Source of the DNA: Thermocoleostomius sinensis A174
GTDB lineage: Bacteria > Cyanobacteriota > Cyanobacteriia > Elainellales > Elainellaceae
Length of the DNA stretch: 64,000 nucleotides
Assembly (NCBI RefSeq): GCF_026802175.1
Contig: NZ_CP113797.1
Span: 5,619,026-5,683,025, forward strand
Direction: 5' to 3'
In this document: piece after piece, positions 20,697 through 34,399 of the stretch
How positions within the stretch are numbered: the first letter of the stretch is position 1
Layout of the letters: every line of letters begins with the position of its first letter
Program-made: the position numbers and the translations under genes
Notes under the pieces: generated by a model
Seen by the model: only the letters and a program-made list of their open reading frames with translations
Database searches by the model: none
What the model was told of the DNA's origin: nothing

Positions 20697-20782
20697 GGTT
20701 TCTTCCCTCCAGTCATGCTGGCGGATGTTCGTTTTCCTTCCGCTGTTTCTTTTAACCTCTAATTCCCTCTTCTATCAACTCT

Positions 20783-23566
20783 ATGCGAATTCCTACTGCC
20801 ACCTACCGAATTCAGTTCACCTCTGAATTTGGCTTTGATGCTGCTTGCGCCATCACCAACTATTTGTCTGACTTGGGTATTTCTGACCTCTATGCTTCAC
20901 CAATTTTCAAAGCGCGATCGGGCAGTACGCACGGATACGATGTGGTTGATCCAACTCAGCTAAACCCTGAATTGGGTACGCCAGAGGCTTTTGAAATGCT
21001 GGTACAAGCACTACAGCAGCAGCAAATGGGCTGGCTTCAAGATATTGTGCCCAACCACATGGCTTATGACAGTGCCAATCGCTGGTTGATGGATGTTCTA
21101 GAAAATGGCCCTAGTTCTAACTATGTGGATCACTTTGACATTGCTTGGAATTCGCCGTTTGACAGCACACAAGAGCCGATTCTGACGCCTATGTTGGGCA
21201 ATTTTTACGGCGAATGTTTAGAGAATGGCGATCTTCAACTCAAGTATGACGAGAGCGGATTGAGTGTTAACTACTACAGCCTCCGTGTGCCCTTGAAGTT
21301 AGAGTCTTATGGTACCTTTCTCACCTATAACCTGGGCCAACTAGCCAGAACCTTAGGACGCAAGCATCCAACCGTGATTCGGTTACTCGGCATTCTCTAC
21401 ATGCTGAAAAATGTGCCGCCAGAGCTTGCCAGTAAACAACGGCAAGATCAAATCGATTTTGTCAAAGGGTTACTATGGGAACTGTATGCTGATCCAGACG
21501 TTAAACGTTTTATTGATGACAACATTCAAGCGTTTAATGGCACAACGGATGATCCAGAAAGTTTTAACCTACTCGATAAGCTATTGGGCGAGCAATTTTT
21601 TCGCTTGTCTTATTGGAAGGTGGGAGCCGAGGAAATTAACTATCGCCGATTCTTCACCGTCAATGAATTAATATCGGTGAAAGTAGAAGAACTGCGCGTG
21701 TTTCACAATACACATTCCCTTATCTTTAAGCTTGTGGAAGAGGGCAAGTTTACAGGGTTGCGCATCGATCACATTGATGGCTTATACAATCCAACGGAAT
21801 ATCTCGATCGCCTCCGTGAGAAAACCGGGGACACCTATATCACGGTTGAGAAAATCCTTCAGCCCGGAGAAGATTTGCCTCCCGTTTGGTCAGTGCAAGG
21901 AACCTCTGGATATGATTACCTGAACTACGTGAATGGACTGTTTTGTAGAACCGATCACGAAGAGAAATTTGAAGAGATTTATCAAAGCTTAACTGGACTA
22001 ACGACACCCTTTGAAGAAATGGCTGTTCAGAAGAAACAACTAATTCTGGACAACGATCTGGCTGGCGATCTGGATAATTTGGCCCATTTCCTCAAGAAAC
22101 TATCTAGCAAATATCGCTACGGTAATGACTTTACGATCAACGGTCTGAAGGGCGCACTTGCTGCGGTTCTAACTCAGTTTCCCATCTATCGCACCTATGC
22201 AAACCAAGATGGATTAGTGGAGGGCGATCGAGAGTACATTCAGCAGGCTATTCAAATTTCAAAAGATCATCGCCCCCGGTTGCACAATGAGTTGAACTTT
22301 ATCGAGAAACTGTTGTTATTGGATTATGACAGCACGCTGACTCAAGCTGAGAAAGATCAATGGCTTTATTTGGTGATGCGGGTGCAGCAGTACACTGGTC
22401 CACTCATGGCCAAGGGGGTGGAGGATACGGCCCTCTATGTTTACAATCGATTGCTGTCGCTAAATGAAGTTGGAGGTGATCCAAGTCATTTTGGCATTTC
22501 CCTGCCAGAGTTTCATGCCTTTAACCAAAATCGCCAGGCAAAGTGGACTCATGCCATGAGCGCTACCTCCACCCACGATACCAAGCGAGGAGAGGATGTG
22601 CGAGCACGGCTGAATGTACTGTCGGAAATCCCCGATGAATGGCAACAGCAGGTGCAAACGTGGCAGCAACTGAATCAACAATACAAGACCACACACAAAC
22701 AACAAACTTGTCCCGATCGCAACGATGAATATGCGCTATACCAAACCTTAATAGGAGCATATCCCTTTGCCGAAACTGAATTGGATACCTTCGTCGATCG
22801 CGTCAAAGATTATCTGCTGAAAGCGATTCGAGAAGCAAAAGTGCATACAACGTGGCTACAGCCAAATGCCGCTTATGAAGATGCCTGTACCAACTTTGTT
22901 AAGTCAATTCTGGAGCGATCGGACACCAATGAATTCCTCAAAGCATTTCTGCCATTTCAACAGCGTATTGCTTTCTATGGTGTTTTCAATTCGCTGTCTC
23001 AAACGCTGCTGAAGCTAACATCACCGGGTGTGCCTGATTTCTATCAAGGTACAGAATTGTGGGATCTCAGCTTGGTCGATCCTGACAACCGCCGCCCTGT
23101 AGACTTTGACCAACGAAAGACCTACTTGCAAGACATTCGATCGCAGCTAAGCAGCAACGTCCTAGACCTAATTCAGGAATTGCTGCATCAGCCAGCCGAT
23201 GGTCGCATCAAGCTGTTTCTAATTCTGCAAACTCTGCACGCTCGGCAGCAATATAAAACGGTGTTTCAAGGAAGTTATATTCCGTTGGAGGTGTCGGGGG
23301 CGCTCAGTCATCATGTGGTGGCGTTCGCACGACAACACAACTCAACAACCCTGATCACGATCGCTCCTCGCTTTTTTACTCGCTTGATTCAGCCTGGCGA
23401 AATGCCGTTGGGACAAGACGTTTGGCAAGATACCACCATTCAGTTACCCACTGGCATGGCCACCACTTGGCAGGATGCAATCACTGGACATTCCTTGAAT
23501 ACCTCTGATCGCTTGGTCGTTGGACAGGCTCTCTCACACTTTCCAGTGGCACTACTGGTGGGTTAA
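20783..23566 (+). CDS. treY: Maltooligosyl trehalose synthase
   Basis: 927 aa GH13 enzyme that converts the reducing-end alpha-1,4 bond of maltodextrin into the alpha,alpha-1,1 bond of trehalose. The diagnostic start RIPTATYRIQFTSEFGF and SDLYASPIFKARSGSTHGYD are present, as are GLRIDHIDGL (nucleophile region), TVEKILQPGEDLP (acid/base Glu) and SATSTHDTKRGEDVRARL (third Asp). Trehalose release needs TreZ, which is not in view. With the upstream debranching enzyme it points to glycogen-derived trehalose or maltooligosyl-trehalose, usually a desiccation or osmotic response in cyanobacteria. Confidence 0.96.
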   Translation: MRIPTATYRIQFTSEFGFDAACAITNYLSDLGISDLYASPIFKARSGSTHGYDVVDPTQLNPELGTPEAFEMLVQALQQQQMGWLQDIVPNHMAYDSANRWLMDVLENGPSSNYVDHFDIAWNSPFDSTQEPILTPMLGNFYGECLENGDLQLKYDESGLSVNYYSLRVPLKLESYGTFLTYNLGQLARTLGRKHPTVIRLLGILYMLKNVPPELASKQRQDQIDFVKGLLWELYADPDVKRFIDDNIQAFNGTTDDPESFNLLDKLLGEQFFRLSYWKVGAEEINYRRFFTVNELISVKVEELRVFHNTHSLIFKLVEEGKFTGLRIDHIDGLYNPTEYLDRLREKTGDTYITVEKILQPGEDLPPVWSVQGTSGYDYLNYVNGLFCRTDHEEKFEEIYQSLTGLTTPFEEMAVQKKQLILDNDLAGDLDNLAHFLKKLSSKYRYGNDFTINGLKGALAAVLTQFPIYRTYANQDGLVEGDREYIQQAIQISKDHRPRLHNELNFIEKLLLLDYDSTLTQAEKDQWLYLVMRVQQYTGPLMAKGVEDTALYVYNRLLSLNEVGGDPSHFGISLPEFHAFNQNRQAKWTHAMSATSTHDTKRGEDVRARLNVLSEIPDEWQQQVQTWQQLNQQYKTTHKQQTCPDRNDEYALYQTLIGAYPFAETELDTFVDRVKDYLLKAIREAKVHTTWLQPNAAYEDACTNFVKSILERSDTNEFLKAFLPFQQRIAFYGVFNSLSQTLLKLTSPGVPDFYQGTELWDLSLVDPDNRRPVDFDQRKTYLQDIRSQLSSNVLDLIQELLHQPADGRIKLFLILQTLHARQQYKTVFQGSYIPLEVSGALSHHVVAFARQHNSTTLITIAPRFFTRLIQPGEMPLGQDVWQDTTIQLPTGMATTWQDAITGHSLNTSDRLVVGQALSHFPVALLVG

Positions 23567-23591
23567 CGGAGATTTGGCTAGCCAATCCTTG

Positions 23592-23628
23592 CTCCCTAAC
23601 AATGGCGTAGAAAGTCAATGTTAGGGAG
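23592..23628. terminator. Bidirectional hairpin between treY and pilD
   Basis: CTCCCTAACA and TGTTAGGGAG form a perfect 10-bp stem with a 17-nt loop. It overlaps the last codons of pilD and lies 26 bases after treY. No strong T-tract follows on either strand. Confidence 0.6.
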
Positions 23629-24430
23629 TCAGCCATAGCTGCTGATAGGCGGAGACGATCGTAGGTCCCCAAAAGACAGTTAGAACCGCACCAAGTGCTA
23701 AAAATGGGCCAAAGGGCATGGGTTGACGACGATTAATTAATTGCAACGCCAATGCACCACTCCCAATGATTGTTCCCAATACACAAGCCAAAAAGCCAGC
23801 CAGAAGTAGCTGTTGCCACCCCAACCAGGCCCCCATCATCGCCGCTAACTTAGCATCGCCCCCGCCCATCGCGGTTTGCCCAAGGACGATCGATCCCACT
23901 AGCGTGATGAGATCAAAAAGCCAGATGCCGACCACGGCTCCTATCAGCCCACGCCAAAGCTGTTCCGTCGTTCCGGCGATCGTGCCACTATCAGTCCAGC
24001 CCAACATTGCTTGAAATACCAAGCCTGCCACCAGCCCAGATTGGGTCAATGCGTTGGGCAATGTCATTGTGTCTAGATCAATCAGCGCTAATGCTATTAA
24101 CCAACTGAAGAAGACCCAGTAGCCCAACAGCGGCATTGATGGGGAAAATGCCCAGAAAGTGAAGACAAATAAAGCACCCGTGGCAACTTCCACGAACACG
24201 TATCGGCAGGCGATCGGATGTTGGCAATATCGACAGCGTCCCTTCAGCTTCAACCAGCCCCAAACAGGTACATTGTCATAAATTTTCAAGCATTTGCCAC
24301 AGTGAGGACAGTGCGATGGCGGATGTAGCAACGATAATTCAATTGGAAGCCGATAAATCACCACATTGAGAAAGCTCCCAACAGACGCTCCTAACGCAAA
24401 AATGACGAGAACCACAATCAGTGCAGCCAT
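23621..24430 (-). CDS. pilD: Prepilin peptidase / type IV leader peptidase
   Basis: 269 aa, polytopic inner-membrane aspartic protease that cleaves and N-methylates type IV prepilins. The methylase-associated zinc motif is present as CPHC ... CRYC (early third), and the two catalytic Asp are in IALALIDLDTMTLP and MGGGDAKLAAMMG. GASVGSFLNVVIYRLP near the N-terminus is diagnostic. ATG at 24430 is chosen so that the first membrane helix starts at the terminus; an in-frame start at 24487 is possible. It is convergent with treY and is not grouped with other pilus genes here. Confidence 0.95.
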   Translation of the reverse strand: MAALIVVLVIFALGASVGSFLNVVIYRLPIELSLLHPPSHCPHCGKCLKIYDNVPVWGWLKLKGRCRYCQHPIACRYVFVEVATGALFVFTFWAFSPSMPLLGYWVFFSWLIALALIDLDTMTLPNALTQSGLVAGLVFQAMLGWTDSGTIAGTTEQLWRGLIGAVVGIWLFDLITLVGSIVLGQTAMGGGDAKLAAMMGAWLGWQQLLLAGFLACVLGTIIGSGALALQLINRRQPMPFGPFLALGAVLTVFWGPTIVSAYQQLWLTP

Positions 24431-24559
24431 GACTGAAGCCCTGAGTCCAGGCACAAGGGGAGAAACGACACAAACCAGACTGATCACCGCAGACCTTAGC
24501 GTCTACAGTGCAGAGTTAGCTTACCCACCTGTGCCTTGCCCATGCGCAACGCATCCAAA

Positions 24560-25003
24560 TTAAGCAGACTGAATATTGGGGCAGATAGTTTGAGCAATGC
24601 GATCGCTGGGTGGCTGATCTTGCCAGCCCGACAAAATGCCTTGCAGTTCGGCTTTTAAGGTTTGCAGGGCTTCAATCTGCTGATTAATTTCGGATACTTT
24701 GGCTTCTAAATGTTGCTTCACTTCGCCGCAGGGCAATTGACCATTATCATGCACTACCAAAATTTCTTGTACCTCATTCAGGCTCAGCCCCAGTGCTTGC
24801 GCTCGCTTGATAAATGCTAGTCGGTTTAAGACTTGCGATCGAAACAAGCGATAACCTGCCTGCGATCGCTCCACCGTTGGGGCAAGTAGCCCAATTTCCT
24901 CGTAGTAGCGAACGGTCTTCACAGGCAACCCACTCATAGCTGCAACTTCACCAATCTTCAATCGCTGTTCAAGAGCAGTTGCTATACTGGCTGTTTTATT
25001 CAT
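24560..25003 (-). CDS. MerR-family transcriptional regulator
   Basis: 147 aa. The winged-helix DNA-binding domain (LKIGEVAAMSGLPVKTVRYYEEIGLL) is followed by a long dimerisation helix (EVKQHLEAKVSEINQQIEAL). A Cys before the helix (LPCGEVK) and one near the C-terminus (QTICPN) sit where metal-sensing MerR members (MerR, ZntR, CueR) have ligands, so heavy-metal sensing is plausible but unproven. No metal-export gene is adjacent. The ATG at 25003 is preferred over a TTG three codons upstream. Confidence 0.9.
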   Translation of the reverse strand: MNKTASIATALEQRLKIGEVAAMSGLPVKTVRYYEEIGLLAPTVERSQAGYRLFRSQVLNRLAFIKRAQALGLSLNEVQEILVVHDNGQLPCGEVKQHLEAKVSEINQQIEALQTLKAELQGILSGWQDQPPSDRIAQTICPNIQSA

Positions 25004-25027
25004 CTTTCTCAAGTCTCTAATGAACGG

Positions 25028-25315
25028 CTAGTCTCGCTTCTTGGATGGAGTCAAGGTTGGTAGCGAAGGACGAGAAGATTGAGACGGCAAGTAGCGAATG
25101 ACTGATCCTGGTATGGGTTGAGCTTGTTTCTGCTGACTGACCCACCAACGCAACACAATCCCTACAGTCGCGGCTGTCAGTCCTAGGATTGCCAGTGCCC
25201 AATGGCTATCTACTCCACCAATGACTGCATTCACTGCTCCAGCTGTCAGTAAAAAGCTGGAAAGCGGTTCTTTGCGATAGGCAGACTTCAGCGATCGAAT
25301 CCACGAACGATTCAT
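25028..25315 (-). CDS. Small membrane protein, function unknown
   Basis: 95 aa. Two likely membrane segments (FLLTAGAVNAVIGGVDSH and WALAILGLTAATVGIVLRWW) are followed by a basic Ser/Pro-rich tail. The ATG at 25315 is the most natural start; the frame continues upstream to 25381. It ends 24 bp before the MerR gene on the same strand, so the two may be co-transcribed. Confidence 0.6.
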   Translation of the reverse strand: MNRSWIRSLKSAYRKEPLSSFLLTAGAVNAVIGGVDSHWALAILGLTAATVGIVLRWWVSQQKQAQPIPGSVIRYLPSQSSRPSLPTLTPSKKRD

Positions 25316-25817
25316 AGAATACGCACTCTTGAGGGGCAGGTTTAAGCGAACACGACATTCAGCAAACCACAGCGCCAGCATGGCAACTATTGTTCAATTA
25401 GTGTTCAATTAGCACCAGTTCAAGCGGGCTGGGTTACCTTCTAATGTAGCTCGAAACTCCTGGTAGCAAGGTTCGGAGATCCTCACAGGTGATGGCATGG
25501 ACTGGCTTTATGTAACATTTGTCTTGCAAAAATTAATAAAACTTGGCAAAGTTTCCGCTGTAAACTCAGCCAATTCTTAATGAAAAACATAGAATTACGA
25601 TCGATCGCCCATAAAGTCAGACCTTTCGAGTTTGCTCAACCCTGCAATTTCAGCAGGAGGGGATGAAAAATTCGGGAGAGTGTCTGTATAATGAATGCAC
25701 GGTAAAGAAAAGTAAACTCTGTTCACTTTCCATTGCGTTTCTTGCCAATTCGTGGCAGATCGTTATGGTGGGAATAGAAGAACTCATTGTATATATCTGT
25801 TTTCGGAGATTTACGCT
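25316..25817. other. Leader and promoter region of psbD
   Basis: No gene seen. It contains an 11-bp tandem duplication (TGTTCAATTAG twice, 25391-25412), a TATAAT box at 25687-25692, and the psbD 5' leader with CGGAGA eight bases before the start codon. Confidence 0.6.
25687..25692 (+). promoter_or_regulatory. Candidate -10 box of psbD
   Basis: Perfect TATAAT 126 bases before the psbD ATG, with no clear -35 TTGACA. The predicted leader is about 120 nt. Confidence 0.5.
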
Positions 25818-26876
25818 ATGACCATAGCAATGGGACGAGCGCAAGCAGAGCGAGGATGGTTCGACGTCCTCGACGACTGGCTCAAGCGCGACCGATTCGT
25901 CTTTGTCGGCTGGTCGGGACTTTTGCTGTTCCCGTGCGCCTACCTGGCTCTGGGCGGCTGGCTGACTGGCACCACCTTCGTCACCTCCTGGTACACCCAC
26001 GGCATCGCCTCGAGCTACCTGGAGGGCTGCAACTTTCTGACCGTGGCAGTGTCAACGCCCCCCAACGCACTCGGACACTCCCTGCTGTTTCTGTGGGGAC
26101 CTGAAGCCCAGTGGGACTTCACCCGCTGGTGCCAACTGGGCGGGTTGTGGACGTTTGTCGCCCTGCACGGTGCGTTCGGACTGATTGGCTTCATGCTGCG
26201 GCAGTTTGAGATCGCTCGCTTGGTGGGCATCCGCCCGTACAACGCCATCGCCTTTTCGGCGCCGATTGCGGTGTTTGTCAGTGTGTTTCTGATGTACCCG
26301 CTGGGACAGTCGAGTTGGTTTTTTGCCCCCAGCTTTGGGGTAGCGGCGATATTCCGGTTTCTGCTGTTTTTCCAAGGGTTCCACAACTGGACGCTGAATC
26401 CGTTCCACATGATGGGAGTTGCCGGAGTGTTGGGCGGTGCGCTGTTGTGTGCGATTCATGGTGCGACCGTGGAGAACACGCTGTTTGAGGACGGCGAGGG
26501 TGCCAACACCTTCCGCGCCTTCGAGCCGACCCAAGCGGAAGAGACCTACTCGATGGTGACAGCGAACCGCTTCTGGTCACAGATATTCGGGATTGCCTTC
26601 TCGAACAAGCGGTGGTTGCACTTTTTCATGTTGTTCGTGCCGGTAACGGGCTTGTGGATGAGTGCGGTCGGTGTGGTCGGACTTGGGTTGAACCTGCGGG
26701 CGTATGACTTTGTGTCGCAGGAGATTCGAGCGGCAGAAGACCCGGAGTTTGAGACGTTCTACACCAAGAACATCTTGTTGAACGAGGGCATCCGTGCTTG
26801 GATGGCTCCTCAAGACCAACCCCACGAAAACTTTGTATTCCCTGAGGAAGTTCTGCCTCGCGGTAATGCACTGTAA
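25818..26876 (+). CDS. psbD: Photosystem II reaction centre protein D2
   Basis: 352 aa, exactly the usual D2 length. D2 pairs with D1 to bind P680, the pheophytins, QA and the non-heme iron. Conserved landmarks are present: [20 protein letters not shown] at the start, [50 protein letters not shown] (His ligand), and [14 protein letters not shown] at the end. It is monocistronic with its own terminator and no psbC overlap, as in the stand-alone second psbD copy of other cyanobacteria. Codon use is noticeably richer in G/C at third positions than in psaA/psaB, especially in the first 300 bases. Confidence 0.99.
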   Translation: MTIAMGRAQAERGWFDVLDDWLKRDRFVFVGWSGLLLFPCAYLALGGWLTGTTFVTSWYTHGIASSYLEGCNFLTVAVSTPPNALGHSLLFLWGPEAQWDFTRWCQLGGLWTFVALHGAFGLIGFMLRQFEIARLVGIRPYNAIAFSAPIAVFVSVFLMYPLGQSSWFFAPSFGVAAIFRFLLFFQGFHNWTLNPFHMMGVAGVLGGALLCAIHGATVENTLFEDGEGANTFRAFEPTQAEETYSMVTANRFWSQIFGIAFSNKRWLHFFMLFVPVTGLWMSAVGVVGLGLNLRAYDFVSQEIRAAEDPEFETFYTKNILLNEGIRAWMAPQDQPHENFVFPEEVLPRGNAL

Positions 26877-26914
26877 GCTTGAGACGCGAATATTGCTAAG
26901 TATCGCTTGAATGT

Positions 26915-26942
26915 AGCCCCTGCCACTGGCAGGGGCTTTTTC
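26915..26942 (+). terminator. Intrinsic terminator of psbD
   Basis: AGCCCCTGCC, loop ACT, GGCAGGGGCT: a perfect 10-bp stem followed by TTTTTCG. Confidence 0.92.
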
Positions 26943-27654
26943 GTTGTGTTTTCCTGATTGGTTGCCTTGACCTTTGAAAGGAAAAGTGAAGATATAGCAA
27001 CGGCAGAAGAGGTTAGGGTCATCTCAGGTGGCTGACACCTGAAGCGACTAAGTTTGGCACGACAAAACCTGACATTCTGAAGGGGGCTTCAATCCAGAAT
27101 GTCTGCTGCCAATCGAATCACTACCTCAGCCGATCGCCTTGTAAAGTTATCTGTCGTGATCGATTGGGTTCGTATGCATTGCGTAAAACCATCTGACCCA
27201 GGTGATAAATCACTAGTTCTTTAACCATCACCCCGTGATAGATCGGTTATGACTCCGTCTGAGCCTGACTCACTCATCCATTACAAACAGCCAAACAGAG
27301 CCGCCAAACAGTGCAATAAGATCCATGCGATCGGGACACTGAATATTTCTGCCCGATTTCCTTTTGATCGAGACCTCATCTTCAACAGATTTACTGAGAA
27401 ACAGAAATCAATTTCACACGACTATACCGGAGAACTTCCGGACAACATCTGTCTATGCCACTTGATGCCAATCGTGTTACCGAAATCATCATTTTTATTG
27501 TTGTAGTGGCATACAGAGGCATAAAATCGCGATTTCAGTTGAGTTTGTAAATTATTAACCTCTCTACAATGCACTGACTGCACAGGTTAGGTTAAGCAAC
27601 CCTTCCCATTTTGGGGTTCCATAAAAAGTCCTGTTGAATTACTCTAAGCCCCCC
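26943..27654. other. Intergenic region between psbD and LuxR-type gene
   Basis: No supported gene. A perfect 9-bp hairpin (GACATTCTG / CAGAATGTC) lies at 27071-27103. An open frame at 27249-27506 has no ribosome-binding site; it contains TATACCGGAGAACTTCC, a 17-base sequence that recurs inside the following gene at 27763-27779. Confidence 0.55.
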
Positions 27655-28329
27655 ATGTTGAACACTGTTGTATATCCTCACGGTCAATTTGCGCATTCTA
27701 TTTCATCGTCACGTTCACTGAAATCCTCCACTCAAGATGCTGATTCCAAACACCGATATACCGGAGAACTTCCAGTTCTGCTTCAGAGTGTTATGGAAAG
27801 CTTAATTGACGGCATTATGTTGTTGAACGAACAGGGTGAATTGCTGTTTGCAAATGCTTGTGCCAAACGCATTTGTCACCAACTAACCCAAAATATTTCA
27901 CAAAACATTTCGCAGAGTCTTACCCGCCATAATTCGGTTCCTCGCCAGATTTTGCGCAGTTGCCAAGCACTTGTCAAAGGTCGGCAAGAATTGTCTCAAC
28001 GGTCTGTCATTATCGAAGACGAAATTAGAACCGAAGAAACAGGCACGATTCGGATTCGGGCCCAGTGGTTGAACCTAAACACCGTTGAGTGTCCCTGTTT
28101 ACTAGTGACCTTAGAAGATCGGCAACAGTCAGCCCAACATAAAGCGATCGCCGAAGCCCAGAAATATGGCTTAACCGAGCGCGAAACCCAGGTGTGGCTA
28201 TTACGGCAGTCTGGATACAGCTACAAAGCAATTGCCTTGGAATTGCATATCGCCGATGATACTGTGAAAAAACACATTAAAAGCATTCACACCAAACGCA
28301 ATGGCGCAGAGTGGCTAGAGGAAGAATAA
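27655..28329 (+). CDS. LuxR/NarL-type regulator with PAS domain
   Basis: About 224 aa. An N-terminal PAS-like sensor (LLQSVMESLIDGIMLLNEQG, then ELLFANACAKRI) is followed by a C-terminal LuxR-type helix-turn-helix (YGLTERETQVWLLRQSGYSY then KAIALELHIADDTVKKHIKS). It lacks a receiver domain, so it probably senses a ligand or redox cue directly. The start is uncertain: ATG at 27655 is used; a TTG lies 21 bases upstream, and neither has a clear ribosome-binding site. It is the only gene between psbD and the RTX gene and ends before two hairpins. Confidence 0.85.
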   Translation: MLNTVVYPHGQFAHSISSSRSLKSSTQDADSKHRYTGELPVLLQSVMESLIDGIMLLNEQGELLFANACAKRICHQLTQNISQNISQSLTRHNSVPRQILRSCQALVKGRQELSQRSVIIEDEIRTEETGTIRIRAQWLNLNTVECPCLLVTLEDRQQSAQHKAIAEAQKYGLTERETQVWLLRQSGYSYKAIALELHIADDTVKKHIKSIHTKRNGAEWLEEE

Positions 28330-28409
28330 GAAGAATAAAGGATATTAAGGAGAAAAATACCCGAACTTTGGTTGAACAACTCAAGACACCCACTCTTGCA
28401 ATGAAGTTG

Positions 28410-28430
28410 AATGGGGCTGACTACCCCATT
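28410..28430 (+). terminator. Hairpin downstream of the LuxR-type gene
   Basis: AATGGGG and CCCCATT form a 7-bp stem with a 7-nt loop; the T-tract is weak. Confidence 0.45.
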
Positions 28431-28456
28431 GAGTATCTTTGCGTCAGCCCTATCGA

Positions 28457-28500
28457 TAAGAGAGTGGCTCTTGATTGATCCACTCTCTTATTTGTCGTTT
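28457..28500 (+). terminator. Strong hairpin terminator
   Basis: TAAGAGAGTGG (28457-28467) and CCACTCTCTTA (28480-28490) form a perfect 11-bp stem, followed by TTTGTCGTTT. It separates the convergent LuxR-type and RTX genes. Confidence 0.75.
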
Positions 28501-28547
28501 AGTTTCTTCTAAACCTAGGAATTTAGGGAGAAAGAAAAGCTAACTCA

Positions 28548-28579
28548 TTCGTGTGAACTCACGTTCGTGTGAACTCACG
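28548..28579. repeat. 16-bp perfect tandem duplication
   Basis: TTCGTGTGAACTCACG occurs twice in succession, two bases beyond the stop codon of the RTX gene. Confidence 0.9.
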
Positions 28580-28581
28580 AT

Positions 28582-29967
28582 CTAGCCCACGATGAAGTTT
28601 TGAGGTTTCACAGTATCCACTGATACACCTTGCAGAACGGCGATCGTTGTGAACTCAGTGCCGCTACCATTGAGGTCAGAGTCTACTCGAACTTCGGTGT
28701 TCGCACCAATTTGCACAACTTGTACAAACTGGTTGTATCGATCGCTCTTGCTAACGTTGACCAATTCCGGCGTGTTAAAGATGGCTCGGAGGTCGATCAG
28801 ATCATCGGTAGTGCTGAAACCAACGATCGTGTCTGTTCCTTCAGTCAGACTGTTGAAGACATAAGTATCACGCCCAGCGCCACCAATTAAGGTATCATTG
28901 CCAGCGCCACCAACCAATACGTCGTTGCCAGCTCCGCCAGTCAGCTTGTCATTGCCAGCCCCACCTTTCAGGAGATCGTTACCAGCCCCGCCAACTAGTC
29001 TGTCGTTGCCAGCGCCACCATCGAGTTGGTCATTGCCAGCCTTGCCCTTGAGAACATCATTGCCGCCTTTGCCTCTAAGGATATCGTTACCACTAGTGCC
29101 CGGTAGCTTGTCGTTAGACTTACGTCCCTTCACCGTTTGACCCGGTTTACCCTGCTCGAAGTCGATCGGTGCTAACGGCTCTGCCGTTTCTACAGGTACA
29201 GGAACTGGAGTTGGATTCGGGGTTGGGTTAGGACTGGGAATAGGTGATGGGTTGGGATTGGGCGACGGAAGTGGTTCTGGTCCTGGTGTCGGAGTTGGAT
29301 TGGGACTGGGAGCCGGCATCGGATTTGGATTCGGCGTCGGCATCGGCACCGGCATTGGATCGGGTCCCGGCGTTGGCGTGGGGCTGGGCCCAGGGGTCGG
29401 ATCAGGACCCGGTGTCGGAGTCGGACTAGGACCCGGTGTCGGATCTGGGTCTTCACCCGGGTCTTCTGGGTCTTCTGGGTCTTCACCCGGGTCTTCTGGG
29501 TCTTCTGGGTCTTCACCCGGGTCTTCTGGGTCTTCTGGGTCTTCACCCGGGTCTTCTGGGTCTTCTGGGTCTTCACCCGGGTCTTCTGGGTCTTCTGGGT
29601 CTTCACCCGGGTCTTCTGGATCTTCTGGGTCTTCACCCGGGTCTTCTGGGTCTTCCGGGTCTTCACCCGGGTCTTCTGGATCTTCTGGGTCTTCACCCGG
29701 GTCTTCTGGGTCTTCTGGGTCTTCTGGGTCTTCTGGGTCTTCTGGGTCTTCACCCGGGTCTTCCGGGTCTTCTGGGTCTTCTGGGTCTTCCGGGTCTTCT
29801 GGGTCTTCTGGGTCTTCCGGGTCTTCCGGGTCTTCACCCGGGTCTTCCGGGTCTTCCGGGTCTTCACCCGGGTCTTCTTGCTGAAGTTGTTCTAGCTGTT
29901 GCAGATTATCTTCCTCTAGTTGCTGAAACTGTTGCTGGCGAAGTAGTTCTTGCTGCTGTTTTTTCAT
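28582..29967 (-). CDS. RTX (hemolysin-type calcium-binding) protein with EDP minisatellite
   Basis: 461 aa, four zones. (1) A Gln-rich N-terminal helix (residues 1-30). (2) About 140 residues of (EDP)n with interspersed Gly, strongly acidic. (3) A Pro-rich linker of PTPGPSPTP and PNPNP type (about 172-270). (4) A calcium-binding RTX domain with about nine GGxGNDxLx nonamers (about 290-375), followed by a beta-rich C-terminal end ([16 protein letters not shown] ... NFIVG) typical of type I secreted proteins. There is no N-terminal signal peptide, consistent with C-terminal secretion. Calcium binding is expected from the family; the partner ABC exporter is not in view. Likely a surface or extracellular matrix protein. 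ATG at 29967 follows AGGTAA. Confidence 0.88.
   Translation of the reverse strand: MKKQQQELLRQQQFQQLEEDNLQQLEQLQQEDPGEDPEDPEDPGEDPEDPEDPEDPEDPEDPEDPEDPEDPGEDPEDPEDPEDPEDPEDPGEDPEDPEDPGEDPEDPEDPGEDPEDPEDPGEDPEDPEDPGEDPEDPEDPGEDPEDPEDPGEDPEDPEDPGEDPEDPEDPGEDPDPTPGPSPTPTPGPDPTPGPSPTPTPGPDPMPVPMPTPNPNPMPAPSPNPTPTPGPEPLPSPNPNPSPIPSPNPTPNPTPVPVPVETAEPLAPIDFEQGKPGQTVKGRKSNDKLPGTSGNDILRGKGGNDVLKGKAGNDQLDGGAGNDRLVGGAGNDLLKGGAGNDKLTGGAGNDVLVGGAGNDTLIGGAGRDTYVFNSLTEGTDTIVGFSTTDDLIDLRAIFNTPELVNVSKSDRYNQFVQVVQIGANTEVRVDSDLNGSGTEFTTIAVLQGVSVDTVKPQNFIVG
29446..29878. repeat. Coding minisatellite, 9-bp unit (27-bp higher order)
   Basis: On the plus strand GGGTCTTCT-type 9-mers are repeated over about 430 bp, regularly interrupted by GGGTCTTCACCC. 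On the coding strand this reads Glu-Asp-Pro with Gly insertions. Copies differ mainly at silent positions (TCT/TCC, GGG/GGA), indicating repeated slippage or unequal exchange under selection for the peptide. Confidence 0.95.
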
Positions 29968-34333
<4,366 letters not shown>

Positions 34334-34399
34334 TCAATGTAGGGTGAGGGATGAAGGCTGAATCACCTCCTTGATCTCTCACTGTTACCTTTTTCTTTT

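Noticed and set aside
25316-26876. psbC overlapping psbD
   Set aside because: The sequence after psbD is a terminator and non-coding DNA.
27249-27506. Protein-coding gene of 85 aa
   Set aside because: No ribosome-binding site, no protein-like pattern; only a shared 17-base sequence with the next gene is notable.
29446-29878. CRISPR array
   Set aside because: Repeats are 9 bp, contiguous, in frame and coding, with no spacers.
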